Origin: Chitinimonas_A lacunae
GTDB taxonomy: Bacteria; Pseudomonadota; Gammaproteobacteria; Burkholderiales; Chitinimonadaceae
Assembly: GCF_042650885.1 (NCBI RefSeq)
Contig: NZ_JBHSBU010000001.1
Span: forward strand, 1,612,001 to 1,676,000
Reading direction: 5' to 3'
Length of the DNA: 64,000 bases
The notes beneath the pieces are model-generated. The model saw only the letters and a program-made list of their open reading frames with translations, searched no databases and had not been told where the DNA came from. Both the position numbers and the translations under genes were made by a program. Positions 8,168 through 16,219 of this stretch are shown one piece after another; within the stretch, counting starts at the first letter, position 1, and each line of letters starts with the position of its first letter.

Positions 8168-9373
8168 TCAGACGATCGCCCAACTGTTCAGGAAATGGCA
8201 GCGCACCATGGTCCCGGCCGCCAAGGTCGAGCGTTCAGGCACTTCGATCAGCAGATCGGCACTGGCCAGGCTCGCCAGAGCAGCCGAGCCTTGCAGTTCC
8301 AGCGGTTGCGCCAGCCGCTCGCCGTCCTGCTCGACCAGGGCGCCACGGATAAATAAGCGACGCATGGTCGGGTTGTCCACGCTTTCGGCCAAGGCCAACT
8401 GCTGCCAAGGCGCCGGCTGTACCCGCTCACCACACGCCCGAGCCACGAAACGGCGCGCCAGCAGGAGAAAGGTCAGGGCGGCCGCGACAGGATTACCGGG
8501 CAGGCCGAAAAACGGTTTGCCCCGTATATGACCGAAGGCAAACGGCTTGCCCGGTTTGATGGCGACCTGCCAATGACTGATGGCACCCAGGGTCGCCACC
8601 GTAGCCCGCAGATGGTCGCGCTCCCCGACCGAGGCGCCGCCTGAGCCGATCACGATATCGCACTGGCCGGCCGCCTGGACCAGACGGTCACGCAAGGCAG
8701 TGGGATCGTCTTCGACCTGTCCCAGATCGACCGCTTGCGCGCCGCTCTGCCGCAGCAGGGCCAGCAGCTGAGGGCGGTTGGCATCGTGGATATGCCCCGC
8801 TTGCGGCGGCGCCCCCGGCGGCAGCAGTTCGTCGCCGCTCGACAGCACGCCGACCCGCGGGCGGCGGTAGACATCGAGCCGGGTGACGCCTTGCGAAGCG
8901 AGCAGACCGATCTGTAGCGACCGCACCCGCTCACCCTGGGCAAGCAGCAAGCTACCGGCGGCCAGCTCGCTGCCCTGGAGCCGGATATGGCTGCCATAGC
9001 AAAGCGGTGCATTGAGCAGCACCGTCTCGTCGTCACTGCGGGTCTTTTCCTGCTGCGCCACTCCATTGGCACCGGCGGGTACCGGCGCGCCGGTCAGTAC
9101 CTGGGCGGCTTCGCCGGGCGACAGGGTCAGTTCGCTTGCTTCGCCGGCGGCGATCATGCCGGTCAGTCGATACGGGCCAAGCGGCCGGGCCGGGTCGAGC
9201 GCGATGGCGTAGCCGTCCATGGCACAGGTATCGAAAGCCGGCATCGACCATCGGGCATGCAGATCGACCGCTGCCACCCGACCGACGGCATCGACGAGGT
9301 CAACCTGCTCGATGGCGGGTTCGGCCAGCGGCTGGGCATCGAGCACCCGCAGCGTTTCCTCAATGCTGTACAT
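8168..9373 (-). CDS. moeA: Molybdopterin molybdotransferase MoeA
   Basis: 401 aa, the usual length. MoeA inserts molybdate into adenylylated molybdopterin. The hallmark MPAFDTCAMDGYA is near residues 44-56, GAPVPAGANGV is in the domain II region, and GVLSSGDELLPPG plus GGASVGERDHL and GLPGNPVAA mark the MogA-like catalytic domain III. It overlaps the 3' end of mobB by 14 bp, indicating translational coupling, and is followed by moaD. Confidence 0.95.
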   Translation of the reverse strand: MYSIEETLRVLDAQPLAEPAIEQVDLVDAVGRVAAVDLHARWSMPAFDTCAMDGYAIALDPARPLGPYRLTGMIAAGEASELTLSPGEAAQVLTGAPVPAGANGVAQQEKTRSDDETVLLNAPLCYGSHIRLQGSELAAGSLLLAQGERVRSLQIGLLASQGVTRLDVYRRPRVGVLSSGDELLPPGAPPQAGHIHDANRPQLLALLRQSGAQAVDLGQVEDDPTALRDRLVQAAGQCDIVIGSGGASVGERDHLRATVATLGAISHWQVAIKPGKPFAFGHIRGKPFFGLPGNPVAAALTFLLLARRFVARACGERVQPAPWQQLALAESVDNPTMRRLFIRGALVEQDGERLAQPLELQGSAALASLASADLLIEVPERSTLAAGTMVRCHFLNSWAIV

Positions 9374-9869
9374 GGTGGGCCAGCTTTTCCAGGATAAAGT
9401 CCATCACCACCTCCGGTCGGTTCAGGTCCAGCGTGGCAACCGAATCGTCGAGCGGCGCATCGCTCGCTACCGCCAGAATGCCCGGCAAGGTCTGCGCCAG
9501 CATCGGCTTGCCCAGCGCCGGGCGGTATACCTCCAGTTTGGGGATAGGGTATTCCTTGAACCCTTCGACTAGGGTCAGATCGGCCGGCGCCAGCCGGGCC
9601 AGTTGTTCGGCCAGACTCGGTTCCGGCTCATCCCGCAGTTCATGGATCAGGGCAAAGCGAAACGGCGAGGCGATCAGCACCTCGGCCGCGCCCGCCTCAC
9701 GAAAGCGCACGCTGTCCTTGCCAGGCGGCTCCAGCACCAGATCATGATGGCTGTGCTTGATCACATTGACCTTGAGCCCGCGTGCCCGCAGCAGTGGCAA
9801 CAACGATTCGATCAAGGTGGTCTTGCCGCTGCCGGACCAGCCGACGATGCCGAATGCTCGATTCATCAT
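9360..9869 (-). CDS. mobB: Molybdopterin-guanine dinucleotide biosynthesis adaptor MobB
   Basis: 169 aa GTP-binding accessory protein of MobA. The Walker A motif GWSGSGKTTLIE is at residues 9-20; VNVIKHSHHDL and TLVEGFKEYPIPKLEV are the conserved MobB segments. Two adjacent ATGs (9869 and 9866) overlap the stop of the carbonic anhydrase gene, so the genes are translationally coupled. Confidence 0.94.
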   Translation of the reverse strand: MMNRAFGIVGWSGSGKTTLIESLLPLLRARGLKVNVIKHSHHDLVLEPPGKDSVRFREAGAAEVLIASPFRFALIHELRDEPEPSLAEQLARLAPADLTLVEGFKEYPIPKLEVYRPALGKPMLAQTLPGILAVASDAPLDDSVATLDLNRPEVVMDFILEKLAHHVQH

Positions 9870-10522
9870 GATTCCTTCACCAAAGGACAGACCAGCGGCA
9901 GAAATACATCGGCCCGCGGCGAATAGGCCAGCAAGGCGCCGGCGTCGAGGTCGAAATACCAGCCATGCAAGGTCAAGGCACCCTGCTCGACCCGCTCACG
10001 TACCCAGGGAAAGGTTTGCAGATTGCGCAACGACACCAGAATAGCTGCCAGCTCGCAGGCCCGCCGTTGCTCGGCCGGACTGGCATGGGGCATCTGCTGC
10101 ATCACTTTGAGGCGGGCCGGCTCGGCGATCCGGACCCAGCGGCCGACGAAATCGAGATCGTCCTCGTCCGACAGCTGTTGCTCGACCAGGGCGCGGATAC
10201 CACCACACTGGGCATGGCCCAGCACGATAATGCGCGACACCTTGAGCTGATCGACCGCGAACTGGATCGCCGACGATACGCCTTGATAGATCTGGCCCGT
10301 GGTACACGGTGGCACCAGATTGGCCACATTGCGTACCGTAAAGATATCGCCGGGATCACAGCCGAGCAGCTGGGCCGGATCGACCCGTGAATCGCAGCAG
10401 CCGATCAAGAGGGTATTGGGATGCTGACCCTGCTTCAGATCACAATACAGCGCAGGGTCGGTAGCGAAGTAGCGGCGCTGGAAGCGCTGAAACCCATCGA
10501 TAAAACGTTCCAGATCATGCAT
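9866..10522 (-). CDS. Beta-class carbonic anhydrase
   Basis: 218 aa from ATG 10522. The frame stays open upstream to 10777, but that stretch lies inside moaA and is not carbonic-anhydrase-like. The zinc and active-site residues are visible: C42/D44/R46 in GCCDSRVDP, H103 and C106 in GHAQCGG. The enzyme interconverts CO2 and bicarbonate in the cytoplasm. It sits between moaA (34 bp upstream) and mobB (overlapping) and so is part of the Moco operon. Its role there is not obvious; supplying or buffering bicarbonate during anaerobic respiration is a guess. Confidence 0.92.
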   Translation of the reverse strand: MHDLERFIDGFQRFQRRYFATDPALYCDLKQGQHPNTLLIGCCDSRVDPAQLLGCDPGDIFTVRNVANLVPPCTTGQIYQGVSSAIQFAVDQLKVSRIIVLGHAQCGGIRALVEQQLSDEDDLDFVGRWVRIAEPARLKVMQQMPHASPAEQRRACELAAILVSLRNLQTFPWVRERVEQGALTLHGWYFDLDAGALLAYSPRADVFLPLVCPLVKES

Positions 10523-10556
10523 GGTTGCGCTCCAGTCAAACTGCCAGCCGTGGTCC

Positions 10557-11555
10557 TTAACCGCCGGTTTGCGCCATGAAGCGCACGATCTTGCCGGGCC
10601 GGGTATCGAATTCGTGTCGTTCGGGTTTTCTGGCGATGGCAGCGCGAATGGTCTCGCGCAGGGTGTCGTCGTCAGCGCCGCTGCGCAGCAGTTCGCCCAG
10701 CGGTACCCGGTCCTCCTGACCGAGACAGAGATACAGCGTGCCATCGACCCCGAGCCGGACCCGGTTGCAAGCGGCACAGAAATGCTGCGACATCGGGGTG
10801 ATCACCCCAAGGCTCATGGCGCCATCGGCCGTCTGCCAATAACGTGCGGGACCGGCGCCCTGCCCGGCCAGCGCCGGCAGAAGTGCAAAACGCCGCGCCA
10901 ATTCGCTGCCGAGTCGAGTGAGGTCGATCCCTCGCGCTGCCTGGCCGGTGGCGCCGATGGGCATCGGCTCGATCAGGCGCAGAACAAAGCCATGCTGGAT
11001 CGAGAATTCCACCATTCGCTCGACTTCGCGCTCGTTGACGCCGGCCTGGACCACCATATTGAGCTTGATCGGGCTAAAGCCCACGGCCTTGGCCGCTTCC
11101 AGCCCGGCCAGTACCCGGTCGAGGCAGTCGCTGCCGGTAATGCGCTGGAAACAGTGCGAATCGAGAGTGTCGAGGCTGATATTGAGTCGCTTGACCCCGG
11201 CTGCCTTGAGTGCGGCGGCATGGCGAGCGAGCTGGGTGCCATTGCTCGACAGCGACAGGTCCCGCAGACCCGGCAAAGCGGCAATCCTGCCAGCCAGCAC
11301 ATCGATATGGCGCCGCAGCAGCGGCTCGCCGCCGGTCAGACGTACCTTGCCGACACCCAGTCCGACAAACAGCCCGATCAGGCGGGCCATTTCGTCATGG
11401 CTGAGCCAGTTGGCCGGCTCTTCGTAATCCTTGAAACCCTTGGGCAGACAGTAGGTACAGCGCAGGTCACAACGATCGGTGACCGAGACACGCAAATAGT
11501 CGATGCGGCGCTGGAACGGGTCGATAAGGACGGGGTTGGCAAGACCGGCTGTCAT
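10557..11555 (-). CDS. moaA: GTP 3',8-cyclase MoaA
   Basis: 332 aa radical SAM enzyme for the first step of Moco synthesis (GTP to 3',8-cyclo-GTP). The N-terminal [4Fe-4S] motif is C29-x3-C33-x2-C36 (DRCDLRCTYC) with RLTGGEPLLR after it. The C-terminal second cluster is the FCAACNRVRL region with a third Cys in LYLC. The protein ends in the conserved double glycine. It leads the Moco operon moaA, carbonic anhydrase, mobB, moeA, moaD. A GGACTAGTC element lies 69 bp before the start codon. Confidence 0.96.
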   Translation of the reverse strand: MTAGLANPVLIDPFQRRIDYLRVSVTDRCDLRCTYCLPKGFKDYEEPANWLSHDEMARLIGLFVGLGVGKVRLTGGEPLLRRHIDVLAGRIAALPGLRDLSLSSNGTQLARHAAALKAAGVKRLNISLDTLDSHCFQRITGSDCLDRVLAGLEAAKAVGFSPIKLNMVVQAGVNEREVERMVEFSIQHGFVLRLIEPMPIGATGQAARGIDLTRLGSELARRFALLPALAGQGAGPARYWQTADGAMSLGVITPMSQHFCAACNRVRLGVDGTLYLCLGQEDRVPLGELLRSGADDDTLRETIRAAIARKPERHEFDTRPGKIVRFMAQTGG

Positions 11556-11623
11556 GTCCGCTACTCGTGGAAAGTCTGAAAGCCATTTTCCAGAGCCAAG
11601 GCCAATGTCGCTATTGGTGAGTG

Positions 11624-11633
11624 GGACTAGTCA
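11624..11633. promoter_or_regulatory. Candidate operator GGACTAGTCA upstream of moaA
   Basis: Shares GGACTAGT with the three decamers upstream of narG and narK1; the inner GACTAGTC is palindromic. It is centred about 73 bp before the moaA start codon. The assignment to NarL or another regulator is a guess. Confidence 0.4.
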
Positions 11634-11757
11634 TTCCGGCAGAGGAATTCGCGGGCGGGATCGGCTGCACGGCAGCCTGGATGGGACCGGTATGGCAGGG
11701 GAAGGTCAGGCGACCCAGGACAGAAGCGCCATCGACGCGGCGCAACAAAAACAACGA

Positions 11758-11800
11758 ATAATAAAATTATCTGCAAGATATCCGCAATACTTACAGGACG
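11758..11800. repeat. Dispersed intergenic motif (GCA-N7-CGC), copy upstream of moaA
   Basis: The core is GCA 11773-11775 and CGC 11783-11785 (one base off TGC), preceded by the AATAAAATTATCT flank. The minus strand reads TTGCGGATATCTTGCA toward moaA. Confidence 0.5.
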
Positions 11801-12243
11801 TCATAATATATTATGAATGAATCCAGCCAACAACAATCTAGTGGTTGCAGCCTCGGCTACCAGGAGTCAGACACACGGCACCGGTGCAAGCTCCCGTCCC
11901 GTAACCGAAGCCGCTTCCACAAAAATATTCCACTTATGCATCCTAAGTTATCCACCTTCCCCCTCCTCAAAACCTGCCGGATCGCTGATAGAGGGAGGGC
12001 TTTTCCAGGCCCTCGCTTTGCAATCCATCGTCCGTATTACTGGCTCACGCTCCCACAGCGCCAGCGCCGCCCACTTCCCCATCGACTGCCGACTTCCTGC
12101 CGACGACACCCGACTGTCGCGACACACACCTGTCCTCACAGGTGCCTGGCTAGACTGCACCTACCCACCACGATATTCAGCAATGCCGCCAGCGCCCACA
12201 TCACCTGCCTATTGATTGCCACCGGTCTCGATACATGCTGCTT

Positions 12244-12267
12244 GTCCGTCCTCGTTTCAGGACGGAC
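12244..12267. terminator. Hairpin downstream of the nar operon
   Basis: GTCCGTCCT, loop CGTTTC, AGGACGGAC makes a perfect 9-bp stem about 110 bp beyond the PPIase stop. There is no clear T-run, so it may stabilise the 3' end rather than terminate. Confidence 0.5.
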
Positions 12268-12377
12268 CGGTTAGTACGTCTGTTGACTGAGGGCGGCCTC
12301 TCGCCAGCGTCCGGACCACTACCATCTCCTGTCTGGACGCCGCGAAACGGACCCACTGTCGAGTTCTGCCAGCCGCC

Positions 12378-13124
12378 CTACTGCACCAGAGGACTGCTTG
12401 CACCGGCCAGCTCGATGCCCTGCACCCGGGCACGGCCGACCAGCAGTTGGGTGTACTGGCGCCAGGCGGCGTCGATACTGCTGGCGTGCAAGGCGTTGGC
12501 GATAGGGTCGGCCACCTGCTCATAAGGCAGGAGATGACCGTCGATGCGTCGGACGACCCGGATGATATGAAGACCGAAACGGGTTTCCAGCAGACGTGGC
12601 AGGATTTCGCCCGAGGCCATGGCAAATACCACCCGCTCGAACTCGGGCACTGTCTCGCCGCGACTGATCTGACCAAGACTGCCGCCTACCTGGCCCGATG
12701 GACAGTTGGACAGCTCGCGTGCCCGGGTGGCAAACAAAGCGGGGTCTTGCAGGATTTCCTGCAAGGTCTGTTCGGCCAGTTCGCGCAAGGGGCCAAGCGG
12801 CACATTGGGCGTGACCTGGAACAGGATATGGTCAACCAGCACCAGTTCGCCCACGGTAAAGCGCTGCGGGTGCAGTTCGTAATGGCGGCGGCAGCTCGCC
12901 TCGTCGGCCTGCGGCAGCTTGATCTGCGATTGCAGCAGCGCCTCGATGGCCGCTTCTTCCGAATCGATAGGCAGACCCAGCCGGGCAGCCTCATCGAGCA
13001 GGATATGGCGCAGTGCCACGGCCGTCGTCGCCCGTTGCAGCGGATTGGGGCAGTCCTGGTGATGCGGCAGCTCGGCGGCGATTTCGGCGTCGGTGATTTC
13101 GTGGTCGTTGATCAGGATGGCCAT
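12378..13124 (-). CDS. Parvulin-type peptidyl-prolyl isomerase of the nar operon
   Basis: 248 aa. The C-terminal half is a PpiC/parvulin domain: DHILFQVTP, LSNCPSGQVGGSLGQISRGETVPEFE, and FGLHIIRVVRR. The N-terminal half is a helical, SurA/NifM-like chaperone region. No signal peptide is visible, so it should act in the cytoplasm. It is the last gene of narGHJI, 76 bp after narI, a position seen in many proteobacterial nar operons. A role in folding or assembly of the nitrate reductase complex is inferred from position. Confidence 0.88.
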   Translation of the reverse strand: MAILINDHEITDAEIAAELPHHQDCPNPLQRATTAVALRHILLDEAARLGLPIDSEEAAIEALLQSQIKLPQADEASCRRHYELHPQRFTVGELVLVDHILFQVTPNVPLGPLRELAEQTLQEILQDPALFATRARELSNCPSGQVGGSLGQISRGETVPEFERVVFAMASGEILPRLLETRFGLHIIRVVRRIDGHLLPYEQVADPIANALHASSIDAAWRQYTQLLVGRARVQGIELAGASSPLVQ

Positions 13125-13200
13125 GATTTCGCTCCGGCGCGCCCTTGGTGGACGCGCCCAATCGTTGCAGGAAAGCCGGCCGCAGCCGGCTCAGAACCCC

Positions 13201-13884
13201 TTAGCGCGGCCGGACCAGCTGCCAGGCGCGGGTCAGATAGGTGACCGAGCCAAAGCCGCTCCAGACATGGACCAGACGGGTAAACGGGAAGATCACGAAC
13301 AGGCTCATCCCCATGAACAGATGGGCTTTGAACAGCCAGTGGGTGGCTTCGACATACTGTGCCGCATCGCCCCGGAAGGTGACGATATGCTGGGCCCAGG
13401 TCATCAGCAGCACCATTTCATGGCCATCCATATGGTCGGCCGACACCACGATGGTGGAGAGTCCCAGACCCAGGGTGATCAGGATCCACAGCAACAGCAC
13501 CTTGTCGCCGGGCTTGGTGACGGCCCGGATGCGCGGGTCGCTCAGGCGGCGATGCAGCAGGATCAACAGGCCGATCAGACAGATACCGCCCATGATGCCG
13601 CCCGCCGTCATGGCAAAGCCTTGTTTGAAGCCATGGCTGACACCGAGTGCATCCCATACCGCCACCGGGGTCAGCAGGCCGACCAGATGGCCGAAGAACA
13701 GCCCGATGATGCCGACGTGGAACAGGATATTGCCCAGCCGCAGATTGCCCCGATGGAGCACCTGGGAGCTGTCGGTCTTCCAGGTGTACTGCTCGCGCTC
13801 AAAGCGCACCAGGCTGCCGAACAGAAAGACCGCCAGGGCGATATAGGGGTAGATGCCGAAAACGAATTGATGAAGGTAGCTCAT
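13201..13884 (-). CDS. narI: Respiratory nitrate reductase gamma subunit NarI
   Basis: 227 aa membrane-anchored diheme cytochrome b that takes electrons from quinol. Five hydrophobic segments are visible. The heme ligands of the family are at almost the same numbers as in Escherichia coli: H56 and H66 in the second helix region, H188 and H206 in the last. The start has no competing ATG. It follows narJ by 20 bp. Confidence 0.96.
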   Translation of the reverse strand: MSYLHQFVFGIYPYIALAVFLFGSLVRFEREQYTWKTDSSQVLHRGNLRLGNILFHVGIIGLFFGHLVGLLTPVAVWDALGVSHGFKQGFAMTAGGIMGGICLIGLLILLHRRLSDPRIRAVTKPGDKVLLLWILITLGLGLSTIVVSADHMDGHEMVLLMTWAQHIVTFRGDAAQYVEATHWLFKAHLFMGMSLFVIFPFTRLVHVWSGFGSVTYLTRAWQLVRPR

Positions 13885-13904
13885 GGAAGTGCTCCCGTTG
13901 GGGT

Positions 13905-14564
13905 TCAGTGACCAGCGGCCTGACGCGGATAGAACTGCACGGTCTGGGCAGCACCGGGGCGCGGCTTGAGCAGCGGCTCGCTGCCATCGGCACCCGGGCC
14001 GAAGGTTTCGAGCAGCTCGTCCATATCGCGCACCGGCGGCTCGACCAGCGGCAGCGGCGTTACGCTGGACAAGTGGCGCAAGACCTCGAACAGACAGGTA
14101 TAGGGACTGTGGTGACGCGCCAGCCGCTCGCCGACGGCGGCGGCCACATGGATGGCGTCATCGAGAAAGCCCTGTGCCTCGTCGTCGGGCAACTGGCTGA
14201 GGAATTCAAGGAACAGCGGCAGATAATCGGGCAGCTCGGCACCCAGATCCTCATCGCCGAACGGCTCGAAACCGCGCTTCTGATATTCATGGAGCAGATC
14301 GACCATGGCCGGACCACGATCACGGCTCTCGCCGTGGATATGCTCGAACAGATGCAGCGAATGGGCCGGCGAACGATCGAAGGTGCCGACGTAGTTCTCC
14401 TGCAAATCGATCAGCGGCTGACTGGCCAGAAAGCGGGTCAGCGGGCTGAGCTGCTGGCGCACCTCGGGATAGTCTGCCAACGCGGCATCGATATCGGGCA
14501 AGGCGTCGATCAGCTCCTGCTCGGGATAACTCAGCAAGGCGGAAAGGATGCGGTAGAGGCTCAT
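13905..14564 (-). CDS. narJ: Nitrate reductase assembly chaperone NarJ
   Basis: 219 aa cytoplasmic chaperone that binds NarG and assists Moco insertion, not part of the final enzyme. It begins YRILSALLSYPEQELI and carries the TorD/NarJ-family helices with LHLFEHIHGESRDRGPAM and DHLP-like ELPDYLPLFLEFLS. It lies 40 bp after narH and 20 bp before narI. Confidence 0.94.
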   Translation of the reverse strand: MSLYRILSALLSYPEQELIDALPDIDAALADYPEVRQQLSPLTRFLASQPLIDLQENYVGTFDRSPAHSLHLFEHIHGESRDRGPAMVDLLHEYQKRGFEPFGDEDLGAELPDYLPLFLEFLSQLPDDEAQGFLDDAIHVAAAVGERLARHHSPYTCLFEVLRHLSSVTPLPLVEPPVRDMDELLETFGPGADGSEPLLKPRPGAAQTVQFYPRQAAGH

Positions 14565-14604
14565 GGTGGTGCTCCTGGGCCGGGCGCTGGCGCCCGGCCG
14601 ATCA

Positions 14605-16170
14605 TTACTGCGGAATTTCCTTCGGCTTACGCGACTTCGGCATATGCACGAAGATCACGCTGCCTTCCTTTTTCTTGCCGAACAGCGAGCCGTCCGAAGT
14701 ACCGCCCGAACAGCCGTTGCCGAAGCTGAAACCGCAGCTCGCCTTATCGTTGAAGCTGTCCTCGACCTGCTCCTTATGGCTGCTCGGAATCACGAAGCGA
14801 TCTTCGTAGTTGGCGATGGCCATGATCTGGTACATATCCTCGACCGTGGCGGCATCGAGCCCGACCGACTGCAACAGGCGGGTGTCGCCACGTCCATGGA
14901 CCGTTTCGCTGCGCTTGTAGGCACGCATGGCGATCATCCGCTCCAGCGCCTCGACCACCGGCTTCTCCTTGCCCGCCGTCAGCAGATTGGCCAGATAGCG
15001 CACCGGAATACGCAGGCTCTTCACATCGGGGATGATGCTGTCTCCCACCGTGCTATGCGGCATCCGGCCGGCTTCCGCCGCGCTCTGGATCGGCGACAGC
15101 GGCGGGATGTACCAGACCATCGGCAGGGTGCGGTATTCGGGGTGGAGCGGGAACGCCACCTTCCACTGACAGGCCATCTTGTAGACCGGCGACTGACGGG
15201 CCGCCTCGAGCCAGCTTTCCGGAATGCCCTGCTTGCGGGCCTCGGCGATCACGGCCGGCGAATGCGGGTCAAGGAAACACTTGAGCTGGGCTTCGTACAG
15301 ATCCTGCTCATCGCTGACCGAGGCGGCTTCCTCGATCCGGTCGGCGTCGTACAGCAGGACGCCCAGATAGCGGATGCGACCGACACAGGTTTCCGAACAG
15401 ACGGTGGGCTGGCCGGCTTCAATACGCGGGTAGCAGAACAGGCATTTCTCGGCCTTGCCGCTTTGCCAGTTGAAATAGATCTTCTTGTAGGGGCAGCCCG
15501 AGATGCACATCCGCCAGCCGCGGCACTTGTCCTGGTCGATCAGCACGATGCCGTCGTCGGCCCGCTTGTAGACCGAGCCCGACGGGCAGGACGCCACACA
15601 GGTCGGGTTGAGGCAGTGTTCGCACAATCTGGGCAGATACATCATGAAGGTGTTCTCGAAGGTCGAGTACATCTCCTTCTGTACCCCCTCGAACAGCCGG
15701 TCGCGGCCACGCGAGCTGAACTCGCCGCCGAGATCGTCTTCCCAGTTGGGGCCCCATTCGATCTTTTCCATCTTCTGGCCGGTCAGCACCGAGACCGGCC
15801 GGGCAGTGGGCGGCGTCTGCGACAGCGGAGCGTGTTGCAGATGCTCGTAGTCGTAGGTGAAAGGCTCGTAATAGTCGTCGATCGCCGGCAGATTGGGGTT
15901 GGCAAACAGATTGGCCAGGATCTTGAGACGACTGCCCTGACGCGGCTCCAGCTTGCCGGCGCTGTTGCGGACCCAGCCGCCGCGCCATTTCTCCTGGTTT
16001 TCCCATTCCTTGGGATAACCGATGCCGGGCTTGGTCTCGACGTTGTTGAACCAGGCGTATTCGACACCGTCGCGGCTGGTCCAGACGTTCTTGCAAGTGA
16101 CCGAACAGGTATGGCAGCCGATGCACTTGTCGAGGTTCAGCACCATGGCTACTTGCGCACGAATTTTCAT
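14605..16170 (-). CDS. narH: Respiratory nitrate reductase beta subunit NarH
   Basis: 521 aa iron-sulfur subunit that carries electrons from NarI to NarG. Four cysteine groups are visible: C16-x2-C19-x2-C22-x3-C26 (CIGCHTCSVTCK), CEHCLNPTCVASCPSG, CRGWRMCISGCPYKK and CLFCYPR with CSETCVGR. The Trp in the third group in place of Cys gives the [3Fe-4S] centre known in NarH. The last 40 residues include the cysteine-rich CGFSFGNGCSGG segment. It is between narG (49 bp) and narJ (40 bp). Confidence 0.97.
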   Translation of the reverse strand: MKIRAQVAMVLNLDKCIGCHTCSVTCKNVWTSRDGVEYAWFNNVETKPGIGYPKEWENQEKWRGGWVRNSAGKLEPRQGSRLKILANLFANPNLPAIDDYYEPFTYDYEHLQHAPLSQTPPTARPVSVLTGQKMEKIEWGPNWEDDLGGEFSSRGRDRLFEGVQKEMYSTFENTFMMYLPRLCEHCLNPTCVASCPSGSVYKRADDGIVLIDQDKCRGWRMCISGCPYKKIYFNWQSGKAEKCLFCYPRIEAGQPTVCSETCVGRIRYLGVLLYDADRIEEAASVSDEQDLYEAQLKCFLDPHSPAVIAEARKQGIPESWLEAARQSPVYKMACQWKVAFPLHPEYRTLPMVWYIPPLSPIQSAAEAGRMPHSTVGDSIIPDVKSLRIPVRYLANLLTAGKEKPVVEALERMIAMRAYKRSETVHGRGDTRLLQSVGLDAATVEDMYQIMAIANYEDRFVIPSSHKEQVEDSFNDKASCGFSFGNGCSGGTSDGSLFGKKKEGSVIFVHMPKSRKPKEIPQ

Positions 16171-16219
16171 TTGATGACTCCTGATATGGCGGACGGAACC
16201 GGAGGCCCCGGTGGTCGGC

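Larger units (their letters stand above)
11556..12377. other. 822-bp intergenic region between the nar operon end and moaA
   Basis: No gene is convincingly supported; a 132-codon frame at 11817-12215 has no recognisable motif and poor composition. The region holds the GGACTAGTC element (11624-11633), a dispersed GCA-N7-TGC motif (11758-11800) and a perfect hairpin at 12244-12267 that may end the nar transcript. Confidence 0.6.

Noticed and set aside
11817..12215. A possible 132-aa protein between the nar and moa operons
   Set aside because: No motif, no strong ribosome-binding site and Ser/Pro/Arg-rich composition in overlapping frames; it looks like non-coding DNA.
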